Assembly (NCBI GenBank): GCA_900550395.1
Contig: URSD01000045.1
Span: 1 to 18,799 of the forward strand
Reading direction: 5' to 3'
DNA: 18,799 bases
Source: an uncultured Porphyromonadaceae bacterium
Lineage (GTDB): Bacteria > Bacteroidota > Bacteroidia > Bacteroidales > Muribaculaceae
The notes below the pieces were generated by a model. That model did no database searches. It was not told the DNA's origin and saw nothing but the letters and a program-made list of their open reading frames with translations. The position numbers and the translations under genes are program-made. Of the stretch, positions 1-6,503 are shown piece after piece (position 1 is the first letter of the stretch; every line of letters begins with the position of its first letter).

Positions 1-492
1 GACGGCGTCTTAGAGGAGATCAATCTCGTGGAGCTTCCGGCCGTGGCCGTCATCGTAACATACGGCTTCAAGGCCTTTGATGCGGCGGGCGTCGAAAAGA
101 GCCTGCGCGACGTAGGTCTTGCCGAAGGCCGCATCTTCTATCAGTCGAGTCTTGATCGCGCCGATCAGGAGCTGCGCCGCCAGTACCCCATGATAGAAGT
201 AAAAGTGCATCCCATCAAAAACAACTTCTTCGGCGGCAACGTCGGCGTGGCGGGCCTCGTCACGGCGACCGACATCATCGCTCAGTGCGAGGGCCGGCTG
301 TCCAGCGGCACCCTGGGCGTGCCTGCCGTGATGCTGCGGGAGGAGAAGGACACCTTCCTCGATGATATGACCATCGAGCAGCTGGGCCAGCGGCTCGGCG
401 TGAAGGTGGAAGTCCTGCCCACCAGCGGCGGCGACGAGGCCAAGGCCCTGCTGCGCAGCGGCCTGCATATCGCCCGCCGGAGAAGACCGTAA
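1..492 (+). CDS. Radical SAM protein with DUF512 domain, C-terminal part
   Basis: The reading frame is open from base 1, so the gene starts outside the window; 163 codons remain before the TAA at 490-492. The visible part matches the C-terminal DUF512 region of clostridial radical-SAM/PDZ-like proteins: a segment FGGNVGVAGLVTATDI followed by LGVPAVMLREEKDTFLDD and a short helical end. The N-terminal radical SAM cysteines are not in view, so the catalytic part is assumed from the family. These proteins are typically encoded directly before der in Clostridia, and that is the arrangement here (32 bases to der). Its function is unknown. It probably shares a transcript with der and plsY. Confidence 0.8.
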   Translation, partial: DGVLEEINLVELPAVAVIVTYGFKAFDAAGVEKSLRDVGLAEGRIFYQSSLDRADQELRRQYPMIEVKVHPIKNNFFGGNVGVAGLVTATDIIAQCEGRLSSGTLGVPAVMLREEKDTFLDDMTIEQLGQRLGVKVEVLPTSGGDEAKALLRSGLHIARRRRP

Positions 493-524
493 TTTTACCC
501 CTTTTGTGAAAGGAGGAACCCCCT

Positions 525-1868
525 ATGAGCAAACCGATCGTTGCTGTGGTGGGCCGCCCCAACGTGGGCAAGTCCACCCTGTTCAATAAGCTCTGCGGCC
601 AGCGTCTGGCCATCGTGGAGGATACCCCGGGCATCACCCGCGACCGCATCTTCGCCAACTGCGAGTGGAGCGGCCACGAGTTCCTGCTGGTGGATACCGG
701 CGGCATTGAGCCCAAGGCCACCGAGGGCATTCTGGCCCACATGCGCGAGCAGGCCCAGATCGCCATCGACACCGCCGACTGCATCATCATGGTGGTGGAC
801 GTGCGCAACGGCCTGACCGCCGCCGACGAGGACGTGGCCCATATGCTGCGCCGCAGCCACAAGCCCATCATCCTCGCCGTCAACAAATGCGACAACGTGG
901 GCGAGACCCCCATGGAGCTCTACGAGTTCTATAACCTCGGCTTCGACGAAGTCATGCCCATCTCGTCCGTCCACGGCCACGGCACCGGCGACCTGCTGGA
1001 CGCCGTCTGCGCCCACCTCGATTTCAGCGAGACCGTCGTGGAGGAAGATCGCATCCCCGTCGCCATCATTGGCCGCCCCAATGTGGGCAAGTCCAGCCTG
1101 ACCAACCGCATCCTCGGTGAGAACCGCATGATCGTGGCCAACGAGGCCGGCACCACCCGCGACGCCATCGACACCCCCGTGGACAACGCTTACGGCAAGT
1201 TCATCTTCACCGATACCGCCGGTCTGCGCAAGCGCAGCAACATCACCGACGGCCTCGAGCGCTACATGGTCGTCCGCGCACTGGCTGCTGTCGAGCGCAG
1301 CCGCGTGGCACTCATCCTCGTGGACGCCACCGTCGGCTTCACCGAGCAGGACAGCAAGGTGGCAGGCTACGCCCACGACCAGGGCAAAGCCTGCATCATC
1401 GTCGTCAACAAGAGGGACGCCGTGGAGGGCAAGGAGACCAACACCATGGAGCTGCAGCGCCGCGGCTATGCCGAGTGCTTCAGCTTTATGGGCTACGCAC
1501 CCATTATCTTCATCTCTGCCCAGACCGGCTACAACGTGAACAAACTGATGCAGCTGATCCGGGATGTGGACGCCGAGAATGGTGCCCGCGTGCCCACCGG
1601 CGTGCTGAACGAGATGCTGGCCCGTGCCACCGCTCGGATGCAGCCGCCCAGCGACAAGGGCCGCCGCCTGAAGATCTTCTACCTGACCCAGGCTTCCACC
1701 CGTCCGCCGACGTTCGAGGCCTTCGTCAACGCAAAGCACCTGTTCCACTTCAGCTATCAGCGGTATATCATCAACCAGATCCGCGAGAACTTTGGTCTGG
1801 AGCACACCCCCATCCGCCTTGTCGTGCGTGAGCGCGGCGCCGGCGAGGTGGGCGCGAAGGACGTATAA
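525..1868 (+). CDS. der: Ribosome biogenesis GTPase Der (EngA)
   Basis: Der is an essential double-GTPase that binds the 50S subunit during its maturation in the cytoplasm. Both G domains are complete. The first has GRPNVGKS at residues 10-17, DTPG at 33-36, DTGG at 57-60 and NKCD at 120-123. The second has GRPNVGKS at 183-190, DTAG at 230-233 and NKRD at 295-298. The C-terminal KH-like domain follows (about 355-447). The length of 447 aa is normal for the family. The start is supported by AGGAGG at 511-516, 8 bases upstream. It lies between the DUF512 gene and plsY in a tight plus-strand operon. Nothing is missing. Confidence 0.98.
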   Translation: MSKPIVAVVGRPNVGKSTLFNKLCGQRLAIVEDTPGITRDRIFANCEWSGHEFLLVDTGGIEPKATEGILAHMREQAQIAIDTADCIIMVVDVRNGLTAADEDVAHMLRRSHKPIILAVNKCDNVGETPMELYEFYNLGFDEVMPISSVHGHGTGDLLDAVCAHLDFSETVVEEDRIPVAIIGRPNVGKSSLTNRILGENRMIVANEAGTTRDAIDTPVDNAYGKFIFTDTAGLRKRSNITDGLERYMVVRALAAVERSRVALILVDATVGFTEQDSKVAGYAHDQGKACIIVVNKRDAVEGKETNTMELQRRGYAECFSFMGYAPIIFISAQTGYNVNKLMQLIRDVDAENGARVPTGVLNEMLARATARMQPPSDKGRRLKIFYLTQASTRPPTFEAFVNAKHLFHFSYQRYIINQIRENFGLEHTPIRLVVRERGAGEVGAKDV

Positions 1869-1886
1869 GGAAGGGAGACTGGTTCT

Positions 1887-2549
1887 ATGACCGCATTTCT
1901 CATTGTGCTGGCGGTCGCTGCCGAAGCCTATCTGCTGGGCAGCGTGGACACCGGCATCCTCGTCAGCAAGTATCTGTACCATGACGACGTCCGCACCCAC
2001 GGCTCGGGCGCTGCCGGTATGACCAACATGCTGCGCACCTTCGGCAAGAAAGCCGCTGCCCTTACGGCGGTGGGCGATGTGCTCAAGGGCGTCGTGGCCG
2101 TCTGCCTTGGCCGGTGGCTGTTCGGCCATCTGCCCGCCGACGCTGCCGTCTCGCCCTATCTGGGCGTCTACCTCGCCGCCATCCTCGCCGTGGTGGGCCA
2201 CTCCAAGCCCATCTACTTCGGCTTCAAGGGCGGCAAGGGTGTGCTGGTGGCTGCCGGTGCCATTCTGGCAGTCCAGCCGGTGCTGCTGCCGGTGCTGGCA
2301 CTCATCTTCCTTGTCTGCCTGGTTCCCACCGGCATGGTGCCGCTGGGCAGCATCACCATGGCCTCGGCCTACCCGGTCCTGACGCTGGTGTACAGCCTCA
2401 TGAGCGGCCTGCCGACCCGGGACGTGGTTGTCTGCACCGTCGGCGCTGCCATCATGGGCGGCATGGTCATCTGGATGCACCGCTCCAACATCCAGCGCAT
2501 CCGGGACGGCAAGGAGTACCGTTTCGGCCAGAAGCACAAGAGCAACTAA
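1887..2549 (+). CDS. plsY: Acyl-phosphate:glycerol-3-phosphate acyltransferase PlsY
   Basis: PlsY is an integral membrane enzyme that transfers an acyl group from acyl-phosphate to glycerol-3-phosphate, the first step of phospholipid synthesis. The three conserved loops are visible: GSGAAGMTNMLRTFG at residues 39-53, GHSKPIYFGFKGGKG at 104-118, and HRSNIQRIRDGKEY at 198-211, separated by hydrophobic membrane segments. The first loop differs slightly from the common GSGNxGATN form. The length of 220 aa is normal. AGGAAGGGAG at 1869-1878 supports the start. It begins 18 bases after der and ends just before a strong terminator, so it is the last gene of this operon. Confidence 0.95.
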   Translation: MTAFLIVLAVAAEAYLLGSVDTGILVSKYLYHDDVRTHGSGAAGMTNMLRTFGKKAAALTAVGDVLKGVVAVCLGRWLFGHLPADAAVSPYLGVYLAAILAVVGHSKPIYFGFKGGKGVLVAAGAILAVQPVLLPVLALIFLVCLVPTGMVPLGSITMASAYPVLTLVYSLMSGLPTRDVVVCTVGAAIMGGMVIWMHRSNIQRIRDGKEYRFGQKHKSN

Positions 2550-2553
2550 GCAT

Positions 2554-2602
2554 AAAAAATGCCCCGCAGGCAGCTCTCAACGAGCGTCCTGCGGGGCATT
2601 TT
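2554..2602. terminator. Bidirectional intrinsic terminator between plsY and psiE-like gene
   Basis: AAAATGCCCCGCAGG (2556-2570) pairs perfectly with CCTGCGGGGCATTTT (2588-2602), a 15-bp stem with a 17-base loop. An A run at 2554-2559 and the T run ending at 2602 provide U tracts in both directions. It therefore can stop the der-plsY transcript on plus and the psiE-like transcript on minus. Confidence 0.93.
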
Positions 2603-2614
2603 ACGATGTCAGGC

Positions 2615-3205
2615 TCATTTCGGGTCTGCTTCCAGCAGCGTGTCGGTGTTGTCCTCGTACTTGGGGTCTTCGATGGCGACTTCAAGCTCCGTGTCGGTGT
2701 CGTCATGATGCAGGTGCTTGCGTAGCCGGGAGGCGAATTCCTCTGACGGGATGCCGCTCTGGCTGGGGGAAAGGTCGGGTGCGGGGTGGCCGTCGGGCAG
2801 ATGAGCGCCGAAGGCCGGCACGAAGAAGAACCTCCGCACGAGGAAGATGAGGGCGATGGCGCTCACGCTCAGCAGGTTCTCCATGGCGGACTCGTGCCCC
2901 ACCACCATGTGGCGGGCGATGGCGTAGAGCAGCACTTCGAGGCTGGACCCGGGGCTGTGCTTGGCCAGCATCTTGATGAACTCGATGCCGATGACGATGT
3001 CCAGCGCCCGCTGTAAGAAGATGCTCACCTCGACGTCGTTGCCGTCGAACAGCAGGCCGGGCATCCACTGCAGCAGCGGCACCATCGACAGCAGCAGGCC
3101 GATGAGGACGAGGCCGGACAACAGGATCTCGAGCAGGGTGGCTGCGCTGATGATCTTGTTGCGCAATTCGGCGCGGCTGTGGCTTTCAACACGGGAATTG
3201 GACAT
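2615..3205 (-). CDS. PsiE-family membrane protein
   Basis: This 196-residue protein resembles the phosphate-starvation-inducible PsiE family, whose biochemical role is unknown. Hydrophobic segments lie at about residues 22-47, 60-80, 88-102 and 108-130. Family-like stretches are IGIEFIKMLAKH, followed by AIARHMVVGHESAMENLL and FLVRRFF. After residue 130 comes a soluble tail rich in Pro, Asp and Glu. The ATG at 3205 (MSNSRVES) is chosen over the ATG at 3226 because GAGAGG stands 9 bases before it, while nothing comparable precedes 3226. It is transcribed alone from a good promoter at 3262-3290 and ends before the bidirectional terminator. No phosphate-responsive pho-box was recognised. Confidence 0.75.
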   Translation of the reverse strand: MSNSRVESHSRAELRNKIISAATLLEILLSGLVLIGLLLSMVPLLQWMPGLLFDGNDVEVSIFLQRALDIVIGIEFIKMLAKHSPGSSLEVLLYAIARHMVVGHESAMENLLSVSAIALIFLVRRFFFVPAFGAHLPDGHPAPDLSPSQSGIPSEEFASRLRKHLHHDDTDTELEVAIEDPKYEDNTDTLLEADPK

Positions 3206-3261
3206 GGGCAGGGACCTCTCTTTCAAATTTGACCGGAAATCTTTTACAACAGTTTGATTCT

Positions 3262-3290
3262 ATTGTAACAAAAGCGAAAAACGAAGTCAA
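3262..3290 (-). promoter_or_regulatory. Sigma-A-type promoter of the psiE-like gene
   Basis: On the minus strand TTGACT (3290-3285) is followed after exactly 17 bases by TACAAT (3267-3262). These match the -35 and -10 consensus at five of six positions each. The leader to the ATG at 3205 would be about 50 bases. Confidence 0.78.
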
Positions 3291-3342
3291 TTTCTTCGGC
3301 TGGGAAAGTTAGCCAGCATGAAAAACTGGAATCGAAGGCAGA

Positions 3343-3390
3343 CAAAAGGGGCCGTCCGCACCCGGAATGGAGTGCAGACGGCCCCTCTTT
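3343..3390 (-). terminator. Intrinsic terminator of ridA
   Basis: AGGGGCCGTCCGCAC (3347-3361) pairs with GTGCAGACGGCCCCT (3372-3386), with one C/A mismatch and a 10-base loop. On the minus strand the stem is followed by TTTTGT, so it fits termination of ridA, whose stop codon lies about 20 bases upstream. Confidence 0.88.
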
Positions 3391-3406
3391 GTGCTGAAAA
3401 GGCGGC

Positions 3407-3775
3407 TTAGGCCTCAGCGATGGCTTCGATCTCACAGAGCACGCCCTTGGGCAGGTCTTTCACGGCCACGCAGCTGCGGGCGGGCTTGGAGGTGAAATAC
3501 TTGGCGTACACCTCGTTGAAAGCGGCAAAGTCGGCGATGTCGGCCAGGAAGCAGGTAGTCTTGACCACCTTGTCAAAGCCCACGCCGGCAGCTTCGAGGA
3601 TAGCGCCCACATTGCGGCAGCTCTGGTCAGCCTGTGCGGCGATGCCCTCGGCGACTGCGCCGGTGGCGGGGTCTACCGGGATCTGGCCGGAGGTGAAGAC
3701 GAGACCGCCCACGGTGTAGCCCTGAGAGTAGGGGCCGATGGCGCCGGGAGCTTTTTCGGTGCTGATGATGTTCAT
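3407..3775 (-). CDS. ridA: RidA family reactive enamine/imine deaminase
   Basis: RidA hydrolyses reactive enamine and imine intermediates made by PLP enzymes such as threonine dehydratase, releasing 2-oxoacids. The 122-residue product has the family signature PARSCVAVKDLPKG. Arg100 and Glu115 line up with the substrate-binding Arg105 and catalytic-site Glu120 of E. coli RidA, and Tyr16 in GPYSQG lines up with Tyr17. The start at 3775 (MNIISTEKAPG) is preferred over the longer frame from 3850 because it gives the normal family length and GTGAGGT stands about 8 bases before it. It is monocistronic, with its own promoter and terminator. Confidence 0.95.
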   Translation of the reverse strand: MNIISTEKAPGAIGPYSQGYTVGGLVFTSGQIPVDPATGAVAEGIAAQADQSCRNVGAILEAAGVGFDKVVKTTCFLADIADFAAFNEVYAKYFTSKPARSCVAVKDLPKGVLCEIEAIAEA

Positions 3776-3837
3776 ATCGATTACCTCACATATCATAAAT
3801 AGGGGAGTCTCCCGCCAAAAGGGGAGCCGATGAAAAA

Positions 3838-3866
3838 AGTCTACCACCAACTGTCCCCGCCGTCAA
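3838..3866 (-). promoter_or_regulatory. Probable promoter of ridA
   Basis: On the minus strand TTGACG (3866-3861) and TAGACT (3843-3838) are 17 bases apart. The -35 is nearly perfect; the -10 matches at four of six positions. The leader of about 60 bases contains the short palindrome GGGAGTCTCCC. A further dyad, CCGGAA-T-TTCCGG, lies upstream at 3886-3898; its meaning is unknown. Confidence 0.5.
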
Positions 3867-3943
3867 CGGGCAGCAGGGAACGGTCCCGGAATTTCCGGAA
3901 AAAGGGAATGTAAAATTATTTGGAAAAATCTGTGCAAATCATC

Positions 3944-3974
3944 TTGACAAGAAATAAACTTTTATGATAAAAAT
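3944..3974 (+). promoter_or_regulatory. Promoter upstream of helicase-like gene
   Basis: A perfect -35 TTGACA (3944-3949) is followed by an AT-rich -10 region within TATGATAAAAAT (3963-3974). GATAAA at 3966-3971 gives 16-base spacing and TAAAAA at 3968-3973 gives 18, so the exact -10 is uncertain. Confidence 0.6.
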
Positions 3975-4003
3975 AGAGCATGAAAGTAACATTTTTGCAG
4001 GAA

Positions 4004-4060
4004 AAACGCGGGCGCAGCGCAGGCAGGAAAGCCAGCTTTGCGCAGGCGCGTTTCTTTTTT
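4004..4060 (+). terminator. Terminator-like hairpin in the leader (possible attenuator)
   Basis: AAACGCG (4004-4010) and GCGCA (4012-4016) pair with TGCGC (4039-4043) and CGCGTTT (4047-4053), leaving a small internal loop and a 22-base loop. The tract TTTCTTTTTT at 4051-4060 follows at once. It stands between the promoter at 3944 and the start codon at 4111, so transcripts would have to read through it. It could be conditional, or it could end a short leader RNA. Confidence 0.55.
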
Positions 4061-4110
4061 GCAGAAAAAGCGAATTTCTGAACCCTCGGAAGGGGCAGAA
4101 AGGATAAGAT

Positions 4111-5175
4111 ATGTCGATTTTGGTAGATGATTCAAATAAAACAGCCTGCCGTGCAGCGGAGGCTGGACTGCAGCAGAAAAACTGTGCTGCGCTGGTGCGC
4201 CCGGCGGGTACGGGCAAAGGCTGCATCGTGTGGGAGTTGCTGGACGCCCACCCCGAGATGCGCGTGCTCTGGGTGGTGTCCTGCGCTGCCCGTCTGGAAC
4301 TGCGCCGCGCCCTGACAAAGCGGCTGGACCGGACGCTGGGCGGCCGGGTGCGGCTGATGAGCTGCGAGCAGCTGGCCGTGCAGAATGCGCTGGGCTGGGT
4401 GGCGCTGGCTGAGTTCCGGCCCGGCCTGCTGGTGCTGGACGGCTGGAGGGAGATGAGCGCAAAGGACTGGACCGACTGCGTCCAGCCTCTGTTCCGCCTC
4501 TGCCCGGGGGCAAAGCTGCTGGCTCTGGGGGAGCCGGACGCTCCGGGCGACAGCTGCCGGGCTGCCGTGGAGATGCTGGCCGACGCCATTGTGGAGCCGC
4601 TGGCGCTGGGCGGGGCGATGGCCGAGGGCCTGCTGCCCATGCCGGCCTCCTATACGGCCCTGCTCTGGCCGCTGGAAGATGCGATGGCCCGCCTCCGTGC
4701 TGAGGTGAAAAACCTCCATCTGCCGGGCTGCCCTGACCCCAACGCCGAGAAATATCAGGCTCTGAGCCTCGCCGTAGAAAAGCTTCCGCCGGTGGAACAG
4801 CTGCTGGCGCAGTGGCTCCCGGATGCTGCCGGGCGCTGCCTCGTCCTCTGCGAGGATGATGCAGCGGCGGCGCAGCCCGCAGCGCAGGCCGAGAAGCTGT
4901 TTGGTGCAGGAACACATATTTATAAGGATGCAGAAGGCTTTGCGGCCGATGAAGCGGCCACCCTCCGGCTGCTGGTCTGTGCCAACGGCCCGGCGGTGCA
5001 GGCTCCTCTGGCCGGGATCTCGGGCGTGGTGCTGGTGCGCCGCAGCGCTGAACCGACCGCATACCGGCAGATGCTGGCCCGCGCCCTTGCGGCCTGCGGC
5101 AGTGTGCCGGTGGCAGAGCTGAGCGCGGCCTTTGAGGCGCTGACCTGTGTGCAGCAGCTGCGGAAGGAGTGCGGC
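4111..5175 (+). CDS. Degenerate SF2 helicase-like protein, truncated at the junction
   Basis: About 355 codons belong to this gene before foreign sequence begins. AGAAAGGA at 4097-4104 supports the start. The motifs suggest a superfamily 2 helicase fold with decayed catalytic residues. PAGTGKGC at residues 31-38 resembles Walker A but has Gly in place of Thr/Ser. LLVLDGWRE at 106-114 stands where a DExx box is expected and keeps only the Asp. LLALGEPDAP at about 136-145 resembles the TATP motif region. AEPTAYRQMLARALA at about 313-327 resembles motif VI, with Ala-Arg in place of Gly-Arg. An active helicase is therefore doubtful. The frame stays open to 5805, but beyond about 5175 it reads antisense to fur and rluA and is not protein. 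The true C-terminus is absent. The exact family is uncertain. Confidence 0.55.
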
Positions 5176-5185
5176 GCAGCGGGGG
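5160..5185. other. Probable chimeric junction between two genomes
   Basis: Left of this point the plus-strand helicase-like protein reads sensibly up to about LRKECGAA. Right of it the minus-strand Fur protein reads sensibly up to CPRC at its C-terminus and then loses its stop codon. Two truncated genes meet head-on within some 25 bases, in a GC-rich stretch (GCGGCGCAGCGGGGGC) where short shared sequence could hide the exact joint. Confidence 0.85.
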
Positions 5186-5577
5186 CAGAGGCCTTCGATG
5201 ATGTAGTTGGCGCTCTCGGGCTCGAAGCCGGTGGGAAGGGTGACGGGGGGCTGGGGGACTTCGGTGCAGAAGGTGCGCCCGCAGCGGCGGCAGTGGAAGT
5301 GGCCGTGGCCGTCGGATGGGCTGTGGTCGTGGCCGTGGGAGGGGCAGAGCTCGTACTTTACGGAACGGGTGCCGTCGTTGAGGCTGTGTGTGATGTGGCT
5401 GGTGGCGAGGAGGTTGAGTACGCGGAAGATGCCGGAACGCTCCATGGTGGGCAGCAGCTGCTCGAGGTCGGCGAGCGACAGAGGGGCTGCGGAGCGCAGG
5501 AGTGCGTCGACTACGAGCAGGCGGTTGGGGGTGGGGTTGATGCCCGCATTGTCGAGTATGGCGGCGGCTTCCTTCAT
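5170..5577 (-). CDS. Fur-family metalloregulator, extreme C-terminus missing
   Basis: Fur-family proteins are dimeric metal-sensing repressors (Fur, Zur or PerR). The 136 residues kept include the winged-helix part, with NRLLVVDALL at about 19-28 and MERSGIFRVLNLL at about 45-57. A His-rich sensing segment HGHDHSPSDGHGHFHC follows at about 81-96. The structural zinc site is CRRC at 96-99 and CPRC at 131-134. Bacteroidales homologues usually stop a few residues after the last CxxC, so only the end and the stop are lost at the junction. The ATG overlaps the rluA stop (TGATG), so the two are translationally coupled. Which metal it senses is not decidable from sequence alone. The His-rich loop and a znuAC operon about 10 kb away make Zur plausible. 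Confidence 0.88.
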
Positions 5578-6497
5578 CAGAGCATTTTGCGGAATGCGGC
5601 GGGTACGGGTGTGGAGAAGTTCATGTCGCGGCGGGTGACGGGATGGACGAAGCGCAGTGTGCGTGCGTGGAGGGCAAGGCGGTGGATGGGCGATGTCTTG
5701 GCTCCGTACTTGCGGTCGCCGGCGATGGGGTGGCCTATGTGCTGCATGTGGACGCGTATCTGGTTCTTGCGTCCGGTGGCGAGCTCGAGCTCGAGGAGGG
5801 CGTAGTTGCCGCGTGCGGCGAGGGTGCAGTACTCGGTGAGGGCCTCGCGGCCTTCGGCGGGGTTGTCGGTGACGTAGACGACGTGCTCGGAGTTCTCGGC
5901 GAGGAGTGTGCGGACCTGGCCCTCGGGGGGCTCGGGGGCGCCGCCTTCGACGACGGCGACGTAGCGGCGCTCAAGAACCATGTTGTTCCAGTTGTGCTGC
6001 ATGGTTTCCTTGGCCTGCTCGGTCTTGGCGAAGAGCATGAGGCCGGATGTGTGCTGGTCGAGGCGGTGGACGATGAAGAGCTTGTTGCGCGGATTGACGC
6101 GCTTGACGTAGTCGCGGAGAATGGAGTAGGCGGTGCCTTCGCGCTTGGTGTCGGTGCCGACGGAGAGGAGTCCGTAGCCTTTGTTGACGACGATGATGTC
6201 GTCGTCCTCGTAGACGATGCGCAGGCGGGGATTGGCGAGAGTCTGGAACTCGCGGGAGGTGTTGACGCGTATGAGCGATGCGGGGCCTACGGGTGTGTCC
6301 CACTGTGAGGTGACGTTGCCGTCGACCATGACCTGGCGGTGGCGCAGATAGTCCTTGACGGTGGTGCGCTTGCGGTCGGGCATGGCCTGATAGAGGAAGT
6401 CGAGCAGGCGCGCGTCGGCCTGAGGGGTGAACTCGAGGATGACGTCGGGGCGGAGGCGCGAGCGCTCGGCGCCGGGTTTGCAGGATAGCTGACGCAT
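5577..6497 (-). CDS. RluA-family RNA pseudouridine synthase
   Basis: This enzyme isomerises uridines in rRNA or tRNA to pseudouridine. The catalytic signature HRLDQHTSG is at residues 144-152, with Asp147 as the expected nucleophile. An S4-like RNA-binding segment lies before it, at about 20-80 (LLDFLYQAMP, then VKDYLRHRQVMVDG). RKNQIRVHMQHIGHPIAGD, the conserved C-terminal motif, follows at about 240-260. The length of 306 aa is normal. It starts 6 bases after the topA stop and its stop overlaps the fur start, so it is the middle gene of a topA-rluA-fur unit. No Shine-Dalgarno is seen. The precise target base cannot be named. Confidence 0.92.
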   Translation of the reverse strand: MRQLSCKPGAERSRLRPDVILEFTPQADARLLDFLYQAMPDRKRTTVKDYLRHRQVMVDGNVTSQWDTPVGPASLIRVNTSREFQTLANPRLRIVYEDDDIIVVNKGYGLLSVGTDTKREGTAYSILRDYVKRVNPRNKLFIVHRLDQHTSGLMLFAKTEQAKETMQHNWNNMVLERRYVAVVEGGAPEPPEGQVRTLLAENSEHVVYVTDNPAEGREALTEYCTLAARGNYALLELELATGRKNQIRVHMQHIGHPIAGDRKYGAKTSPIHRLALHARTLRFVHPVTRRDMNFSTPVPAAFRKML

Positions 6498-6503
6498 GGC
6501 CTA

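Larger units (their letters stand above)
3776..4110. other. Divergent intergenic region ridA / helicase-like gene
   Basis: This 335-base gap has no convincing gene. It carries the ridA promoter on minus (3838-3866), a 13-bp dyad at 3886-3898, a plus-strand promoter beginning at 3944 and a terminator-like hairpin at 4004-4060. A 33-codon frame runs from the ATG at 3980 to the TGA ending at 4081, but it has no ribosome binding site and would start almost at the predicted transcript start, so it is not called. Confidence 0.6.

Noticed and set aside
495..2537. 680-residue minus-strand ORF opposite der and plsY
   Set aside because: It is fully antisense to two certain genes, is very rich in His, Ala and Gly, and arises from high-GC codon bias.
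3980..4081. 33-codon leader peptide before the helicase-like gene
   Set aside because: No ribosome binding site, start almost at the predicted transcript start, and its frame runs through the terminator-like stem.
4132..5577. 481-residue minus-strand ORF with Fur N-terminus as a novel fusion regulator
   Set aside because: Residues after CPRC are antisense to the helicase-like gene and have no protein-like pattern; the fusion is created by the junction.
4111..5805. 564-residue plus-strand ORF as one fusion protein
   Set aside because: Only the first part resembles a protein; after about 5175 it reads antisense to fur and rluA. It is an artefact of the junction.
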